From assembly GCA_037349105.1 (NCBI GenBank), contig JAYJMM010000007.1, positions 310,001 through 374,000 of the forward strand: DNA of 64,000 nucleotides, written 5' to 3'. Below the pieces are notes generated by a model. That model was not told where the DNA came from and ran no database searches. It worked only from the letters and a program-made list of their open reading frames with translations. Position numbers and translations under genes: made by a program. This document shows positions 42,301 through 53,565 of the stretch, in pieces (within the stretch, counting starts at the first letter, position 1; each line of letters starts with the position of its first letter). This DNA is from Limnomonas spitsbergensis. Lineage: Eukaryota; Chlorophyta; Chlorophyceae; Chlamydomonadales.

Positions 42301-43959
42301 TGCCCCATCCCTGCATGCCCTAGTTCTCCATATGCTTCTACTCTGCACATACCTCTGCTCTGCATATGCTTCTGCTCTACCTGCCCCGGCTCTGCACATG
42401 CTTCAGCCCAAACAGTTCCATCACTCACGATTCCTGCTATCGAAGGGTCTCTGTTGCTGTACAGCAGGGCCGTCACGGCGCCCATGGAGCGCCCCCAAAG
42501 CCCTAGTGTGGAAACCTTGCCGGAGGCACGCAAGTGTGCCACCACCACCTGCCCATGGGAAGTACATCAAGGAGAAACAGCATCAGACGGCATGCCACTG
42601 GGGTCTGGAAGGCCATGCTATGACAAGGACGCTGGCACTGTGTTAGACAGGGAACATTTGATGCTGGCTGTTCTGAAGAAGGATGAAGAGCATTGGTTGC
42701 ATGGTTTTACCTCAATGTCATCAGCCTCGTTTGCCCCCAGGGTGACGTACTGACCGTCAGATAGGCCACTTCCCTGTGGTACAGGTGGAAATTGGGATAT
42801 CTAAGTATCTGGGTTGCCTCGGGCCTCCATGTGATGGCAACAAGGCAACAGTGATGGGAAGTATCTGCATGGGTTGGTATCAGTATGACGCCGAGGTAAG
42901 CAAGAGAATGTCACTGCCTTGAATAGGCTTGCAGACTGCGGTGAAGAAGTGATGCAGGGCCTAGGAAGAGCGCCAGTGAAGCATTCATTCTTCGTGAGGT
43001 CATAATGTATGCAGTCGATAGAAGGCATTGAGATATGCTGCCAAAAAATATACGTGCGCTGACACTGGCACATTGCAGCCTTTCTCTTTATTACACAATG
43101 TGATGCATATTCGCACACAAAAACCGGATGGCAATCACGCAGCAAGGGCAGGGATGCCATGCAGACATTGCGTTAAGCCCGGGCAACAAGTGACTCCCAG
43201 AATAGTAACGGCACGGACGCGGCCTAGGCCCATGCCGCGCTGTTTCCTTAACCCTCACGCCCCTGCGGAGCGTAGTTTTCTTTCTTTCTGACTCTCTGGT
43301 ACTTGACCCACCGCAAAATCAAGGGTGAAGACCGACACTCCCAATGGTATCAAGATGTAAACTGCCTCCTCTGCATCTCTCCTACTTCCACTGTTACAGT
43401 GGCAGTAGACAACACAAGGGAGCTGGCCGTCCTTGCCCTTGGTGTCAACCGGGAGGAAGTGGCTGCACTCCAGTCGCAGGCCCTTCTTATTTACCTTCAA
43501 AGAAAATACATGAGGCTCGGACTCTCAGCAGTATTCATTATTATTGTGGAAATGAGCAGTCAGTCTACACAAAGGCAGGATGCAACTTGCTATCTGGTAC
43601 AAAATGACAACATGGCGCCTGTGAGTTACCGGTAGGTCATGGCCCGACAACTTTGCATGCATGTGAGCAATGGGAAACTTAGGCGATGTCATCCCAAGTC
43701 ATGCTGCCAGTAGCATCTGCTGTAGTGGTGTAGCTCACCAGCGTTAAGTCGACTCTGCGTCCACTAAAGCCAGTTATCCGGAATTTGCCTGAGGAACCCC
43801 CGAATAGATCATTCTTGGTGTAATCACTATCCCTGTCATGATTCACTGTTATAATGGATGCAGAGCAACGCCAGAGAAGACGATATACTGTAAAGCAGGT
43901 TGAGGGTACCTCGGAGGTCTGCAAATAGCGTCCACCAGCTGACCCCAAAACTCAAACAT
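39355..43959 (-). CDS. Alpha/beta hydrolase (serine aminopeptidase S33 type) with two ubiquitin-interacting motifs
   Basis: Minus-strand exons from the start: 43910-43959, 43739-43832, 43312-43494, 42711-42773, 42429-42548, 41899-41988, 41745-41804, 41262-41395, 40713-40791, 40371-40564, 39355-40009; phases agree; 573 residues. It begins MFEFWGQLVDAICRPPR, like the plant MEQLVNFIIRPPR family. The hydrolase fold spans about residues 40-330: LPCVVYCHCNSGSRRD (oxyanion region), the nucleophile elbow GLWGRSMGAV, VVDSPFSKL, the acid in HATGDTFI and the histidine in GDHNSRRPKFF. The C-terminal third is a low-complexity extension with two UIM-like helices, EDPELLMAIQMSLLES and EEEAMLEEAIRLSL. The usual HGNSG reads HCNSG here. 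UIMs bind ubiquitin; a role linking hydrolysis to ubiquitinated partners is inference. The substrate is unknown. It starts about 200 bp from divergent PAM68. Confidence 0.88.
40885..40990 (+). repeat. SINE-like dispersed repeat, copy iii
   Basis: Contains GCCAGTGGCCCAAGCAGCAG, GTCGGCTGTGATGTAGCTGG and ATTGTAGCTGAAGC. It lies in the hydrolase intron between exons 8 and 9, antisense to the host gene. It matches copies i and ii. Confidence 0.65.
41440..41640 (-). repeat. Tandem repeat of about 24 bp in hydrolase intron 7
   Basis: About eight imperfect units of TTGCATTTGGCCGCAAATCT, becoming more degenerate to the right. It is intronic, between exons 41262-41395 and 41745-41804. Confidence 0.85.
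42300..42416 (-). repeat. Short degenerate repeat in hydrolase intron 5
   Basis: Six or so units resembling CTGCACATGCTTCTGCTCTG, immediately 3' (minus strand) of exon 5. The forward-strand ORFs it creates are not coding. Confidence 0.6.
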
Positions 43960-44155
43960 GTCAAATAAACGATTAGAATCACAGGCCTACGCGGGTGTGA
44001 ACTAGGGGAGCATGAGGGCAAGTTGCGTACTGAATTGGGTCTCCTCGATGCGTCACAGTTTCGACCGGCCAGGGTTCCTCACGCTTGCCGTATTGTTCTA
44101 CCTCGACTACATCACTCGGGGACTGGGTGCACTTATATCAGACGACAAAATCGTG
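43960..44155. promoter_or_regulatory. Divergent promoter region, hydrolase (-) / PAM68 (+)
   Basis: The two start codons are 196 bp apart if PAM68 starts at 44156. No TATA box is evident. In-frame ATGs at 44012 and 44048 would shorten the gap to about 50-90 bp and were judged less likely because they leave no room for 5' UTRs. Confidence 0.5.
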
Positions 44156-45535
44156 ATGCGTGCTTTGAAAATCCAACCTGCCGGTATGCCCTGTGTAGCC
44201 GCAACTCGACCGAATCGCATCCTATCTCCAGCCCATGCATCGTCAGCGCTAGGCGTGGCTAGGATGTCTCGCGTGTGCATGGCATCAAAGGGATTTGGAG
44301 ACGAGACTACTTCAACCACGGAGGCCAGCGTCAAGGTGCCAAGATTTGGGGGCTAGCTCATGGGAGCAGTTTGTGAACAAATCGCCCCAACCTGCCTCAT
44401 CTTCATGCTCTGATCAGGTTAATGACCGGGGGAAGGTATCCTCCCGTCGGGGGCCAGTCTCTACTAAGCAGATGAAGGAGCAGGCTCTTCAGCAAGTCCC
44501 CATGCAAGCTCCAGAAGCCCGGGTTGGCGATCCCAGCAGCCCAGCTGGTGACTCATCACCCAGCAGGCCAATCAGCACGAGTGCATCGTCCCCGCCCAGA
44601 TCAAGAGAGCCAGAAAAGGTGGTGGCGTCCACTCCGCAAGCAGTCGTGGACCGCATGTTCCCTCGCATGGTCACCTGCGCGTTGATTCCTGTGGTGTTTG
44701 GGCTGATGCTTCTCGTGTTCTTCTATTTCCAAAAGGTGAGGCACACCAGCATGGGCCTGACTTTCGCAACCGAATCTACCTCTGGATCTGCGGGGACCCT
44801 AGTGGGGACTATGTGAGCCATGAGACTTGTTTTTATATATCGGTTGTGAAGATTAGCTTTTCGTTTGAGCTCGTTAGAACTAATAATTTATTCAATTATG
44901 AATGAGTTATTCAGTCTTGTTGTCACTAGGAGCGCTCAGGCTGTCTGTCCATGATTATTGTTGCTCACTTTGACCTAATTTTCATCAACTGCAAGTGCGT
45001 GGACAAGCCTTGTCCTCGGCCTTATCTAATTGCTCACTGATTCCACACCTCTCCTCGTGTGCAGGAGTCCTTGGGAGACGACTTTCCCATGTGGATTGTA
45101 TACGTGTCACAAAACCTGACATTCGGTGGTGGCCTCCTTGGCATCACTTACGGGATATTTTCAACTAGCTGGGATCCCAACCGGGAAGGCAGCGTGAGTA
45201 AACAGTTTATCGCTGGTATAGTCCAGCTACCCTTGTCGTCACTGAGCTATGTTCCCTAATTCTGCAAGGTATGTATCAGTTTTTGTTCATGCAAAGACAT
45301 CTCGGCCAATACATTGTGACCCAGATGTATTTGATCTGATGTCTTGTAAGCTGTGACTGATTTAGGAAGTGAGTGCTGTGTTCTCCTGCGGTGATGTGTG
45401 CTCACAAATTTGCCTGCTGGACCATTGGTGGTACTCACTCTGCCCCCATGCTGTTTCCTTTTCACCATGTTGCAGGTTTTGGGCTGGGACGAGTTCCGTG
45501 TGAACTTTTCGGTCGTGCTAAACAAGGGGAAATAG
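44156..45535 (+). CDS. PAM68: PAM68-like photosystem II assembly protein, chloroplast; apparent 1-nt frame disruption
   Basis: Exons 44156-44735, 45065-45193 and 45476-45535, about 255 residues after correction. The start at 44156 opens a typical transit peptide (MRALKIQPAGMPCVAATRPN, then VCMASKGFG). The conserved core is at the end: TPQAVVDRMFPRMVTC, a membrane segment ALIPVVFGLMLLVFFYF, then FPMWIVYVSQNLTFGGGLLG as a second segment, and the family signature YGIFSTSWDPNREGS / VLGWDEFRVNF. PAM68 is a thylakoid membrane protein of photosystem II assembly in plants. The transit-peptide frame hits TAG at 44354 while the core is open in the next frame. The frames join if one G is removed from the GGGGG at 44348-44352, or through an implausibly short 34-nt intron. 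A base-calling error is the simplest explanation. The middle of the protein is Ser/Pro-rich. Confidence 0.82.
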
Positions 45536-47501
45536 TTTTACAACCGTAGCCTAGGCCGTCGTTCGCTACGCACTCAGTTATTGTGTCTTAGGAGGGTTGT
45601 TTATATTGCAGCATCAGCCCATCTACTGTACTCAAGTGATGCACTGGTCTGCATTTGCATCTAGGGCCTCAGGAAGCTGACCTGGCAACCTCTATTGGCA
45701 TTGCTGCTGATGTTACGCGTATGGAATGTTTTTGCCGTGCCGTACTGGCACCGGTTGACACATTTTAAGGTGCGGTCATCCTGTCGGTACTCAGCACCGT
45801 TATGCGAGCGTGCTAGACGGTGAGAAGCTGGCAGCAGCAGTGCCACATCCTCATTTGCCGCAAAATTAGATAAATCGTTGCCATCGTCTTGATACCGCTC
45901 ACTGGAAGAACCCCAAGCCAGGGGAGACACTAAAAACGCTCCCTCAAACCCACAAGATAGCCCTTATTTAGGACCCTTTCCTGTACCAGATGGCCAGGAC
46001 AGATGCCGTACCCATGCATGATCAGCACAGTGCCTCTGATGATGTCTGCACTCCCATCCGAACGCAAAACACCAGCATAAATGCAGAACTTTTGACTGGT
46101 AACCCCTGCATTGATCACCCATCCGCATTGCGACCGGTCTTTGATTTTGATATTTTACAACGGGGGCTGACCGCTGAGCAGCCGTTATCCCAAAAGCTAC
46201 ATCTGGATAGCCAGATCCCAGACAGACAAACCGAAAGAACGTGGATCTGGTCCAGCCCAGGTCAAATGAGCCTCAGAAGAGAGGGAGCGCAATTAAAAAC
46301 CTGAAGGCAACCCTAAGTTGAAAGACGTTAAGTGAGAGCACCTCAAACAAGGAAAGCCAAGCAAAAAAGGAAAGCCTGTCACTCCAACATGCAGCGTCAA
46401 GGCAGAGACAGAAAGCCCAGAAGACCTGGCCCAAAGAAACTACCAAGAGCTGAAGCGTCAAGCGCGACTTGAAATAGCACCTAACCGTGACAGGGACTTC
46501 GACAGCAAAGGACGCTGCCCTAAAGGCAAAGACCGGAGCCGGCTAATTAAAAGCAACACAAATTTTGGGCCGTCACCATCCCAAGTCACCCCATGGGGCA
46601 AGTTGAGCTGCAAGGCTACTTGTTCACCCTCTTCCCGGACATCAATGAAGGTGTGGGATGGGGGCACCTTCTGACATCCAGAGGGGACAGAAGCCAAAGA
46701 CACAAAGTCTTGCAGAAAATACCAGAAGTGCACTACAGCCCAGTGGGAGGCACAGCGCACAAAATTGGCGTGCTAATCCACCACTATCAGGGAGAGAGGG
46801 GGGGTGGAAGGCTGTGATGAGAGACTGGGAGCGGTCAAGCCTAGCTGCCTCCTCCTTGCTATCAGACACCAGAGCCCAGAGGTACCGACGCCCCCATTCC
46901 ATGGCTCAACAGCTGCCGTGCATACCACCGACCATACGCCGGCAATAATGCCAGGCGGGTTTGCAGCAGCCATACTGAAGAGCAAGGCAGAGGTGTGTCG
47001 GAGGGCAAGGCTGATGCGATAGATGCTCGCACGGCTGCCGCCGCCGAGCACGACCAGAAGACGTGAGCCTGCTGCTGCATAGCCCAGTGCAGTTGCTCCT
47101 GAGCTGGAGGTGAGCCCTGCCAGCCACAGGGGCATGGGCCGGGATCCATTGCGTAACCCCTTCAAGATAAACTTGAACATGTACAGCGGGTAGCGCTAGC
47201 AAGGGTGAAAATGGCTGTGGTAGTGGTTGAATCCCACAAACACATGATGTAACGATGGCCTGGCCAGTGATAACAGCAAGATACCAGATTGGAAAATCAC
47301 GCTTCACAAAACGTCAAAAATTCCACCATTTACTGGCTAAGTTTTGTACATTATTTTACAGCATGGTATGTTTCTCCGCTCAACAATCGACATTAAAACC
47401 AATGCCTTTACCTATATTTGAAAACAAGTGCTCCCTTACTTTGCTGCACGTCTTAAGAAATGAGTCATGAAGCAGTGCTTAAGCATGTTGGTAAAAACAC
47501 T
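45536..47501. other. Convergent intergenic region between PAM68 and BTB-WD40 genes
   Basis: I see no supported gene in 2 kb. A minus-strand ORF at 46773-47180 (135 codons, hydrophobic, Gly/Ala/Ser-rich) has no recognised family and no clear splice partners. Part of this must be 3' UTR. Confidence 0.5.
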
Positions 47502-49975
47502 CTAACGCCATACCTGGATGCTGGATGAGAGCACGCCATCGTTCTCCGACGGAACAGCTGTGATAATGCACAATGTTGCCAGACCAGGGTCATGGCACCA
47601 TGTGCTCAGTGCGTGTCCCTCCTCAACCTTGTGGTCATCCAAAGCTACCTGCCTGGTAAGGTCCCAGGTTCTCAGCCGGTCATTGGCCAGAGATGAGGCT
47701 AGCACAGTGGTTCCTGAAGGGTCCAGGGCAACCTCAGAAAACCTGTCCGTGTTGCTGGGTTCCTCGAATGCAGAGCCGCTGCACAAGCCAGTACCAAGAT
47801 CCCACACCCTGACAGTCTTATCATCAGAGCTGCTGACAGCTGTGCGACCGCTAAAATCCATTCCCACGCTGAAGACCGTATTTGTATGTCCCTCCATGGT
47901 GCGCACACATTCACCCGTGCGTGTATCCCATAACCGCACGGTCTCATCTACCGAGCATGAAATGATCAAGCTGTTTTCTACCGAGGATTGCCAACGCAGG
48001 GCGCAGCCTCTGTGCCCTTTCAGACTCGGCACGGCCTCCACACCCTTGGAAATGTCCCACACTTTGAGGATGCTGTCAGAAGCTTTACTGCGGTAAACGA
48101 CGCAGCTGACGCCGTGCCAGGTGCTCCTGCAGATCATGTCCTCAGCATCCAATGGCTTAAATGCACCTCGGAGCTGATGGCCAGCCAAGTCCCACATGTC
48201 GACGGTCCCAGAATCACTGTTCACAAGTGCCAGTCCATCGGCGTTGACATCAATGCTGAACACAGTGACAATGCTGTCCTCAGCTCCAATCAGTATGCGG
48301 CCTGACGACCTCTGCTTGTCGATGTCCCACATATGAAGAGACGCTTGGCCCTGATGGCAGACATCAAAAACCAGCTGGGAGTTCCACAAACAGCTTGCCA
48401 CGCCCGTGTCGGCACCGACCCAATCTTCAAGATGGCTATCACTCTGAGGATGGGGTAAACATGTTAGGATAAGCTCAAGGTAGTCGTCCCCCTCAATTAA
48501 CAGCCTCAGATTCAGTGAAACATTATCTCATAAGTGGTAATTAACGTGACACCAGAGCAACACATACGCACTAATAACCAGTACTCACATCGGCCACCAT
48601 CGGGCAGCATATGGATGGTGGGTGACTGATCCGAGGAACACATGACCCCTGTGGGTGTGGAGCAAGATAAACGTTACGCAACACAATGAAATCTCTAAGC
48701 ACCTGAAATGACGAAAAGGAGGGTAATGCAAATTGAGAGGGACTGAGGACTGCAAAGTTCAGTGCTGTGCAGTGCATTGGATCAGAGAGCCATCTGACCA
48801 TCTCCATGATAGAAAACAGCAATTGAAGGAATGGAATGATTGATGAGAATCTAAATCGGCATGGATCTCATACAACAGTGCATGTCATCCTCACCTTGAA
48901 CCCAAAAGGCAGGCCTGACATCATATTTATGATCTCCAGACAGGTTTCCTGACGGAGACCCTGCAGTAGGCCCCTCTGGACAGGGCTGTACAGCGCACCC
49001 AGAATAGGCGAGACAGCTGGCTTTGTCGTCTCTGAGAGCTGAGACAGGCACGCCCGAATTATGGGTGTGTACTGCAGGGAGTCGGACAACGCGAGCCATT
49101 GGAAAAGATCTGGGCCGGATGCTGAGCTGGCAGCTGATGCCGATGCTGGTGTGGGTTCAGGAGCAGAGTGCCAGACCTGAGGCTTGGCTGCATCAAAGGC
49201 ACTTAAACATCGCCTCAGCACAGCCGGCATGTCGTACTTGTGTGCGATGGGCAGAATATTGAAGGCGATACCAGGTGTCATAGTGGCAGCTTCCTCGTTG
49301 ATCACTGCAAGATCGAAATTTCAGTTGGCTTAGGATGGTAATTATTTATCATGACAGGATATGATACGAGGCACAACCATCTGCCAAGCTTACCTCCATT
49401 GTACAGTAACTTGAGCACCTCCATCCAGTCCTCCAAGCATCCATCAACCTGCCGACAACAACAACATGTCTGGTACTGTCAGTCAGAACCATGTTTGATA
49501 AGCCTTGTTCATGTTATTTTTCAGATAATGTCAACACTTGTGCAGCCAGAACTTCCAGGTCATATCTTGCAGGTGTAAGGGCACAATCGACGAGCTTGTG
49601 AAAAACTCATGAGGATTTTGAAACTGCTACTGCCAGTTTGAATGCTGCACTGTGGAACACAAAGCACTGAGTCAATTCAACATTGTTTAAGGTGACACCG
49701 TATATCTCTGTTTAACCAAGAGATATCAATCAACTGATACTGGGTTCACTTACTGGCACAGTGGAGATTGCTGCTGTGTCAACAGCAGCTTGGCTGCCAT
49801 GCATTTTTCGAGCAGGTTCTTCGCGTTCCAAGTTAGCGTCAGGCATAAATTTTCGCATGACATTAGAAGCGAGCCCAAGAAATTGCCGATGTGCCCTGAC
49901 GGATCGGCCATCGGGGAAGCTCAATATGACGTCACCCTGTGACAAAACCTCCTCAAGCGCCTGCTGATTACTCAT
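47502..49975 (-). CDS. BTB/POZ domain protein with seven WD40 repeats
   Basis: Minus-strand exons from the start: 49754-49975, 49394-49448, 48895-49304, 48589-48648, 47502-48443; phases agree; 562 residues. The BTB fold begins QGDVILSFPDGRSVRAHRQF near residue 13, is interrupted by a charged insert (residues 50-74), and resumes with CLEDWMEVLKLLYNG and FNILPIAHKYDMPAVLRRC. The last exon encodes one beta-propeller; seven WD strands are visible: HMWDI, DMWDL, LKVWDI, RLWDT, RVWDL, RTWDL and the terminal IQVWR. BTB proteins commonly recruit CUL3 ubiquitin ligases and WD40 propellers bind substrates, so a substrate adaptor is plausible but inferred. Exon 4 (20 residues) is the least certain. It is divergent from NSE4 with 425 bp between starts. 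Confidence 0.85.
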
Positions 49976-50400
49976 GGGATTCCATTTCTTAAAGGATTGC
50001 AAAAGTTTGTGTGCCCCTGCTGTCGTTTCGCTATGTCGATATCGACACGTTCGAACCAGGTCCGAACACCTGACTTCAAAACATGCTTCAAAATGGCCTG
50101 CCAGAGACCTACGCGATTTGCAGGTCTACACGAGCAATGATTTCCCCAACCGGAACAAACTCTCGTGCATATTTCTCCAGACGGCACTCGTAATCCATAA
50201 ACTCGTTGTCAATAACGCCTGGATTGGGCTTGCTGTACTGGTTTTGACAAGTGTGACTCGAAATTTTATGCTTGCCGCTGCCGCTGTAGAAGCCAGCCCC
50301 CCGAGACCCAATTTAGCACGCATCATCTGCACTAGATCAAACAACATTGTGGCTCAAAACACTGTCGCCAACTTGAATTTCATCTCAGCTTTAAATCTTG
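49976..50400. promoter_or_regulatory. Divergent promoter region, BTB-WD40 (-) / NSE4 (+)
   Basis: 425 bp between the two start codons. No canonical core-promoter element was recognised by eye. Confidence 0.5.
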
Positions 50401-52854
50401 ATGGCTTCTCAACCAGCCACACAAGGAACTGAGCAATATCGATATTTACTGCGTCAGAAGTACAGGAAAGCCGAAGAGAAGGCCAGAAGTAAGAAGTGTT
50501 GCGGCATGCCAGTATTTTTAAAAACCCTGTCTTGGACACTAACAACACATGCTGGAGCACAGATAATGCGGAGGTCCTCGCCACCATAACATCAGGTGCC
50601 TTGGCACAGACCCTGAGTGAGGTCAATGAGTTACAAGAATATGGTGAGTGTTGCTCGTGCGTGTGCATGCAGGCAGGAGGGGAAAGCAGTCTTAAGCAGG
50701 GAGTGCAAAGGAAAATGGATAGGAACCAAGGAAGTGTAGACTCTTTCTGGTTAAGAAATTTCCAGGTGACAAATCTAAAATCACGAATGCCGCCCAACTC
50801 TCATAATAATTGGAAGTAATTCGTGGGTCAGTGGCCCTGACAAGATATCAATTTCGGTCATGCACTCGGGGAGCTGGACATTTGGCAAGTTGATATTGCA
50901 TGCAGGATATTGACATGCCAGGCTCAATAAGCACTTCCATTTACTTGAATGCAGTCACCAAGCCGCGTGAGCATGCTCTGGATGCTGGTCTTTTCTATCA
51001 GCTGACCGAAGTAGGCGCCCGAGCTACGGAAAAGCTTGTGAACCACCAACACGTAAGCAACTTCAGGCATGGCCTGCTGCTCGCAGCAGAATCAGCCGAC
51101 AGCTTCAAAGCATGACCAACATGTGCTGAAACTTTCTTTCCCCCTGTTCCTCCTCTGCATAGGGACGAACCGTGCATGACTTCATCACTGCAATCAAATG
51201 TAATTACGTCAACACCGCAAACCCGCAAGAAGATGGCTGCGAGGATCCATCTGCTTTTGACTGGCACAGGCTCAGCGAGAATGTGGCCCGCTTCTTCAAG
51301 CTTGCGCCTGGTGCCAGCTGCATGCTGGGCCCCATGGACGTTCAGTCCAAGGCAAGCTCCGCTCTTACCAGAGCAAAGATTTTGCTTGATCATCTTGGGC
51401 CATCTATAGATGTGTACTATCAATCATGAATGGTTTATGGCCCATAGGGGGACATCCGATAACCTGTGATGTCGCGGAGCATGAACCACGACATGTGGCT
51501 GCTGTGCATGTGGTCCCCTCAGGCACGGCGAGTCGTGCAGCGGCAGGCCAAACGGCCTACTGGCGAAGTTGTGCGGCCTGAGGAGCTGGATGAGATAGTG
51601 GAGCAGGAGAAGCAGGAGACGGACAGGAACATGGAGGAGATGTGGGTCAGCTGTTTCACCAGGATCTAAAGACTGAGGGTTGGGGTGCTAGGGCAACCCC
51701 AACGGAGCACACTCGTGAATAGCGCAGCCGCCTGTCAGCCCTCCGCTACTGCGTATGCGTCTGCATGCTGGGTGCAGTGGTTTGGAGGTGATCTAGGTTC
51801 ATCATGCTGTCTCTCATTTTTCTTACTTCTGCATTTTCCTGTCACCTCTTTCCGCCTAAATGAGCTGAAACTGATTTTGAGTAGTTACTCTTATCTCGCC
51901 ACTATGCAGGTGGAAAGTTCTCAAACAGGAGCCCTGTTGCCCGGTGTCCGACATGATTTGCAACCACAGTTGCTTTGCCCAGACTGTGGAGAACCTGTTC
52001 ACGCTGTCCTTCCTGGTAGGCCTGGGGGACATTGCAAAACACTTGTCATTGTCACAGAATGTGGAATAAAAACCTCAGCTGTTGAGATGGCATTTATGTA
52101 CGGGTTGTACAAATGCAATATGCAGAATTGCAAGATGGGTCTCTGTTATGCCCAACCTTGCCGTACATCCATTGGGTTCCATGCTAAAGTGCTATACCCT
52201 GCCATCATTCATGCCACATAAGCCATGCATGTCGGCCATGCTGCTCTATCATGCCCAATTCTCCCATGTGAAGTACCGGTGTGCTTATGTGCCCATCCTC
52301 CTTGGTCTGCCCATTGAAGGTTCGTGATCAGCGAGCATACCTCTACAACGAGGCAGAGCAAGGCCTCATGGTTCGCTTGGTGGATGCCAAAAGCAGACCT
52401 GCCCCGCAACCGGCAGGGGACCGGAAGGTCGAAGAGCAGCTCCAGTTCGTGATGGCCATCACGATGGCCGACTGGGAGGTCATGAAGAAGGTGGTCAAGC
52501 CGGATAAGACAAAGGTCAGTGGGAAAGGCAGAATGAAGATGAACTTGGACATGAAAATCACACGGCCTTCATTCATATCATCAGTATTAGCTGTCTGGGC
52601 TTCTTTCTGAAGTGCAAGCGACTGATCAGGCCAGGGTCGACAGAGGCTGCATTTAAACCTCTCAGCCCCCCAGGCCTCATTTGTCTCCTTGCTATAACTT
52701 GTAGATGCGGCACAGAGACCAGTCTGCTGTCATGGCCATGAACATCGGGGCTCGGCGTCAGCAGCAGCAGCAGCAGCAACAGCAGCAAGGAGAAGAAGCC
52801 GGCCCATCTAGGCCAGGCCCTTCTCCAGCGAAGAAGAGGAGAAGCCATGAGTAG
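50401..52854 (+). CDS. NSE4: NSE4, kleisin subunit of the SMC5/6 complex
   Basis: Exons 50401-50488, 50563-50643, 50922-51052, 51163-51351, 51523-51641, 51910-52015, 52320-52514 and 52705-52854; phases agree; 352 residues, the usual size. The N-terminal helical part has EQYRYLLRQKYRK and LNAVTKPREHALDAGLFYQL, typical of the SMC-neck-binding region. FDWHRLSENVARFFKLAPG is in the middle. The C-terminal Nse4 winged-helix domain has CNHSCFAQTVENLFTLSFLV and ITMADWEVMKKVV. The tail carries ten Gln and a basic AKKRRSHE that may be a nuclear signal. NSE4 bridges the SMC5 and SMC6 heads in DNA repair. Intron 4 uses a GC donor (AAG/GCAAGC) and intron 5 a GTGGGT donor. Exon 3 starts after ATGCCAG rather than the nearer GCATGCAG because only that keeps the frame. 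Confidence 0.88.
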
Positions 52855-53342
52855 CTTTGCCTCCATGGACCATGTTTATATTGGACTAATCATATCTCAC
52901 TACCAGTTTTTTCTCTGTTTAATTCGACGTCCAGGCATTTTCTAGTTGGTATGCATGCTTGGGGCTGGGTTCAGGATTTTAGTTTCCGCCGATGGGAATA
53001 AATGCAGGAGTGAAGATCGGTTTTAGAGAGAGTAAAAGCATTTGTTGCGCCATATTAGTATGTCACTTCAAGCGGCTATAGAGAGGTGCTTCCCCCCTGG
53101 TGCTTCCTGTACGCTAATTAGTAAAATGAATTTGTTTGCCAACTATTAGTATGCTGCTGTGGACTCAGTGCCGGATGTGGATGTACAATCTCACACACAT
53201 GTGTTTGTGGCTTCTTGAATTGCAAGCAGGCTAGCTGTGCCGTGACTGCGGATCGCAACAGTGCATTTTGAGCAGTTCGACGACTCCCTTGTGCTGTTGG
53301 GCCGACATGGTGGCTTTGACATCAATACATACTGATTCCTAG

Positions 53343-53361
53343 CGGGTATGCACTGTTCTAA
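53343..53361 (+). mobile_element. 19-bp retroelement-tail micro-insertion with 12-bp target-site duplication
   Basis: The insert CGGGTATGCACTGTTCTAA is identical to the last bases of the tail at 39146-39164 and 53543-53561. It is flanked by exact ACTGATTCCTAG copies at 53331-53342 and 53362-53373. Confidence 0.7.
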
Positions 53362-53504
53362 ACTGATTCCTAGACTGCGGTGGCTCAACATCAGCAGCAG
53401 GCTGTTTCATTCTCCGAGCAGCTCAGTGCTGCGTCTCGGGTTCTCTGGAGGCGCAGGTCTGACAAGCACTGTTCCTCATTCTGCAGCACATGTCAGCCTA
53501 AGGC

Positions 53505-53565
53505 TACCAGCCCCACGTGGCCGAGCGGTCAGCAGGGCCCAGCGGGTATGCACTGTTCTAAATAT
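53505..53565 (+). repeat. Retroelement tail, second family
   Basis: Contains CCAGCCCCACGTGGCCGAGC, TCAGCAGGGCCCAGCGGGTA and TGCACTGTTCTAAA, matching 39108-39165. Its flanks, CCTAAGGCTACC and CTTAAGCCTACC, could be a diverged target-site duplication (10 of 12). Confidence 0.6.

Noticed and set aside
46773..47180. Hydrophobic 135-codon minus-strand ORF downstream of the BTB-WD40 gene
   Set aside because: There is no family resemblance, no supported splice partners, and the position fits a 3' UTR or intergenic DNA.
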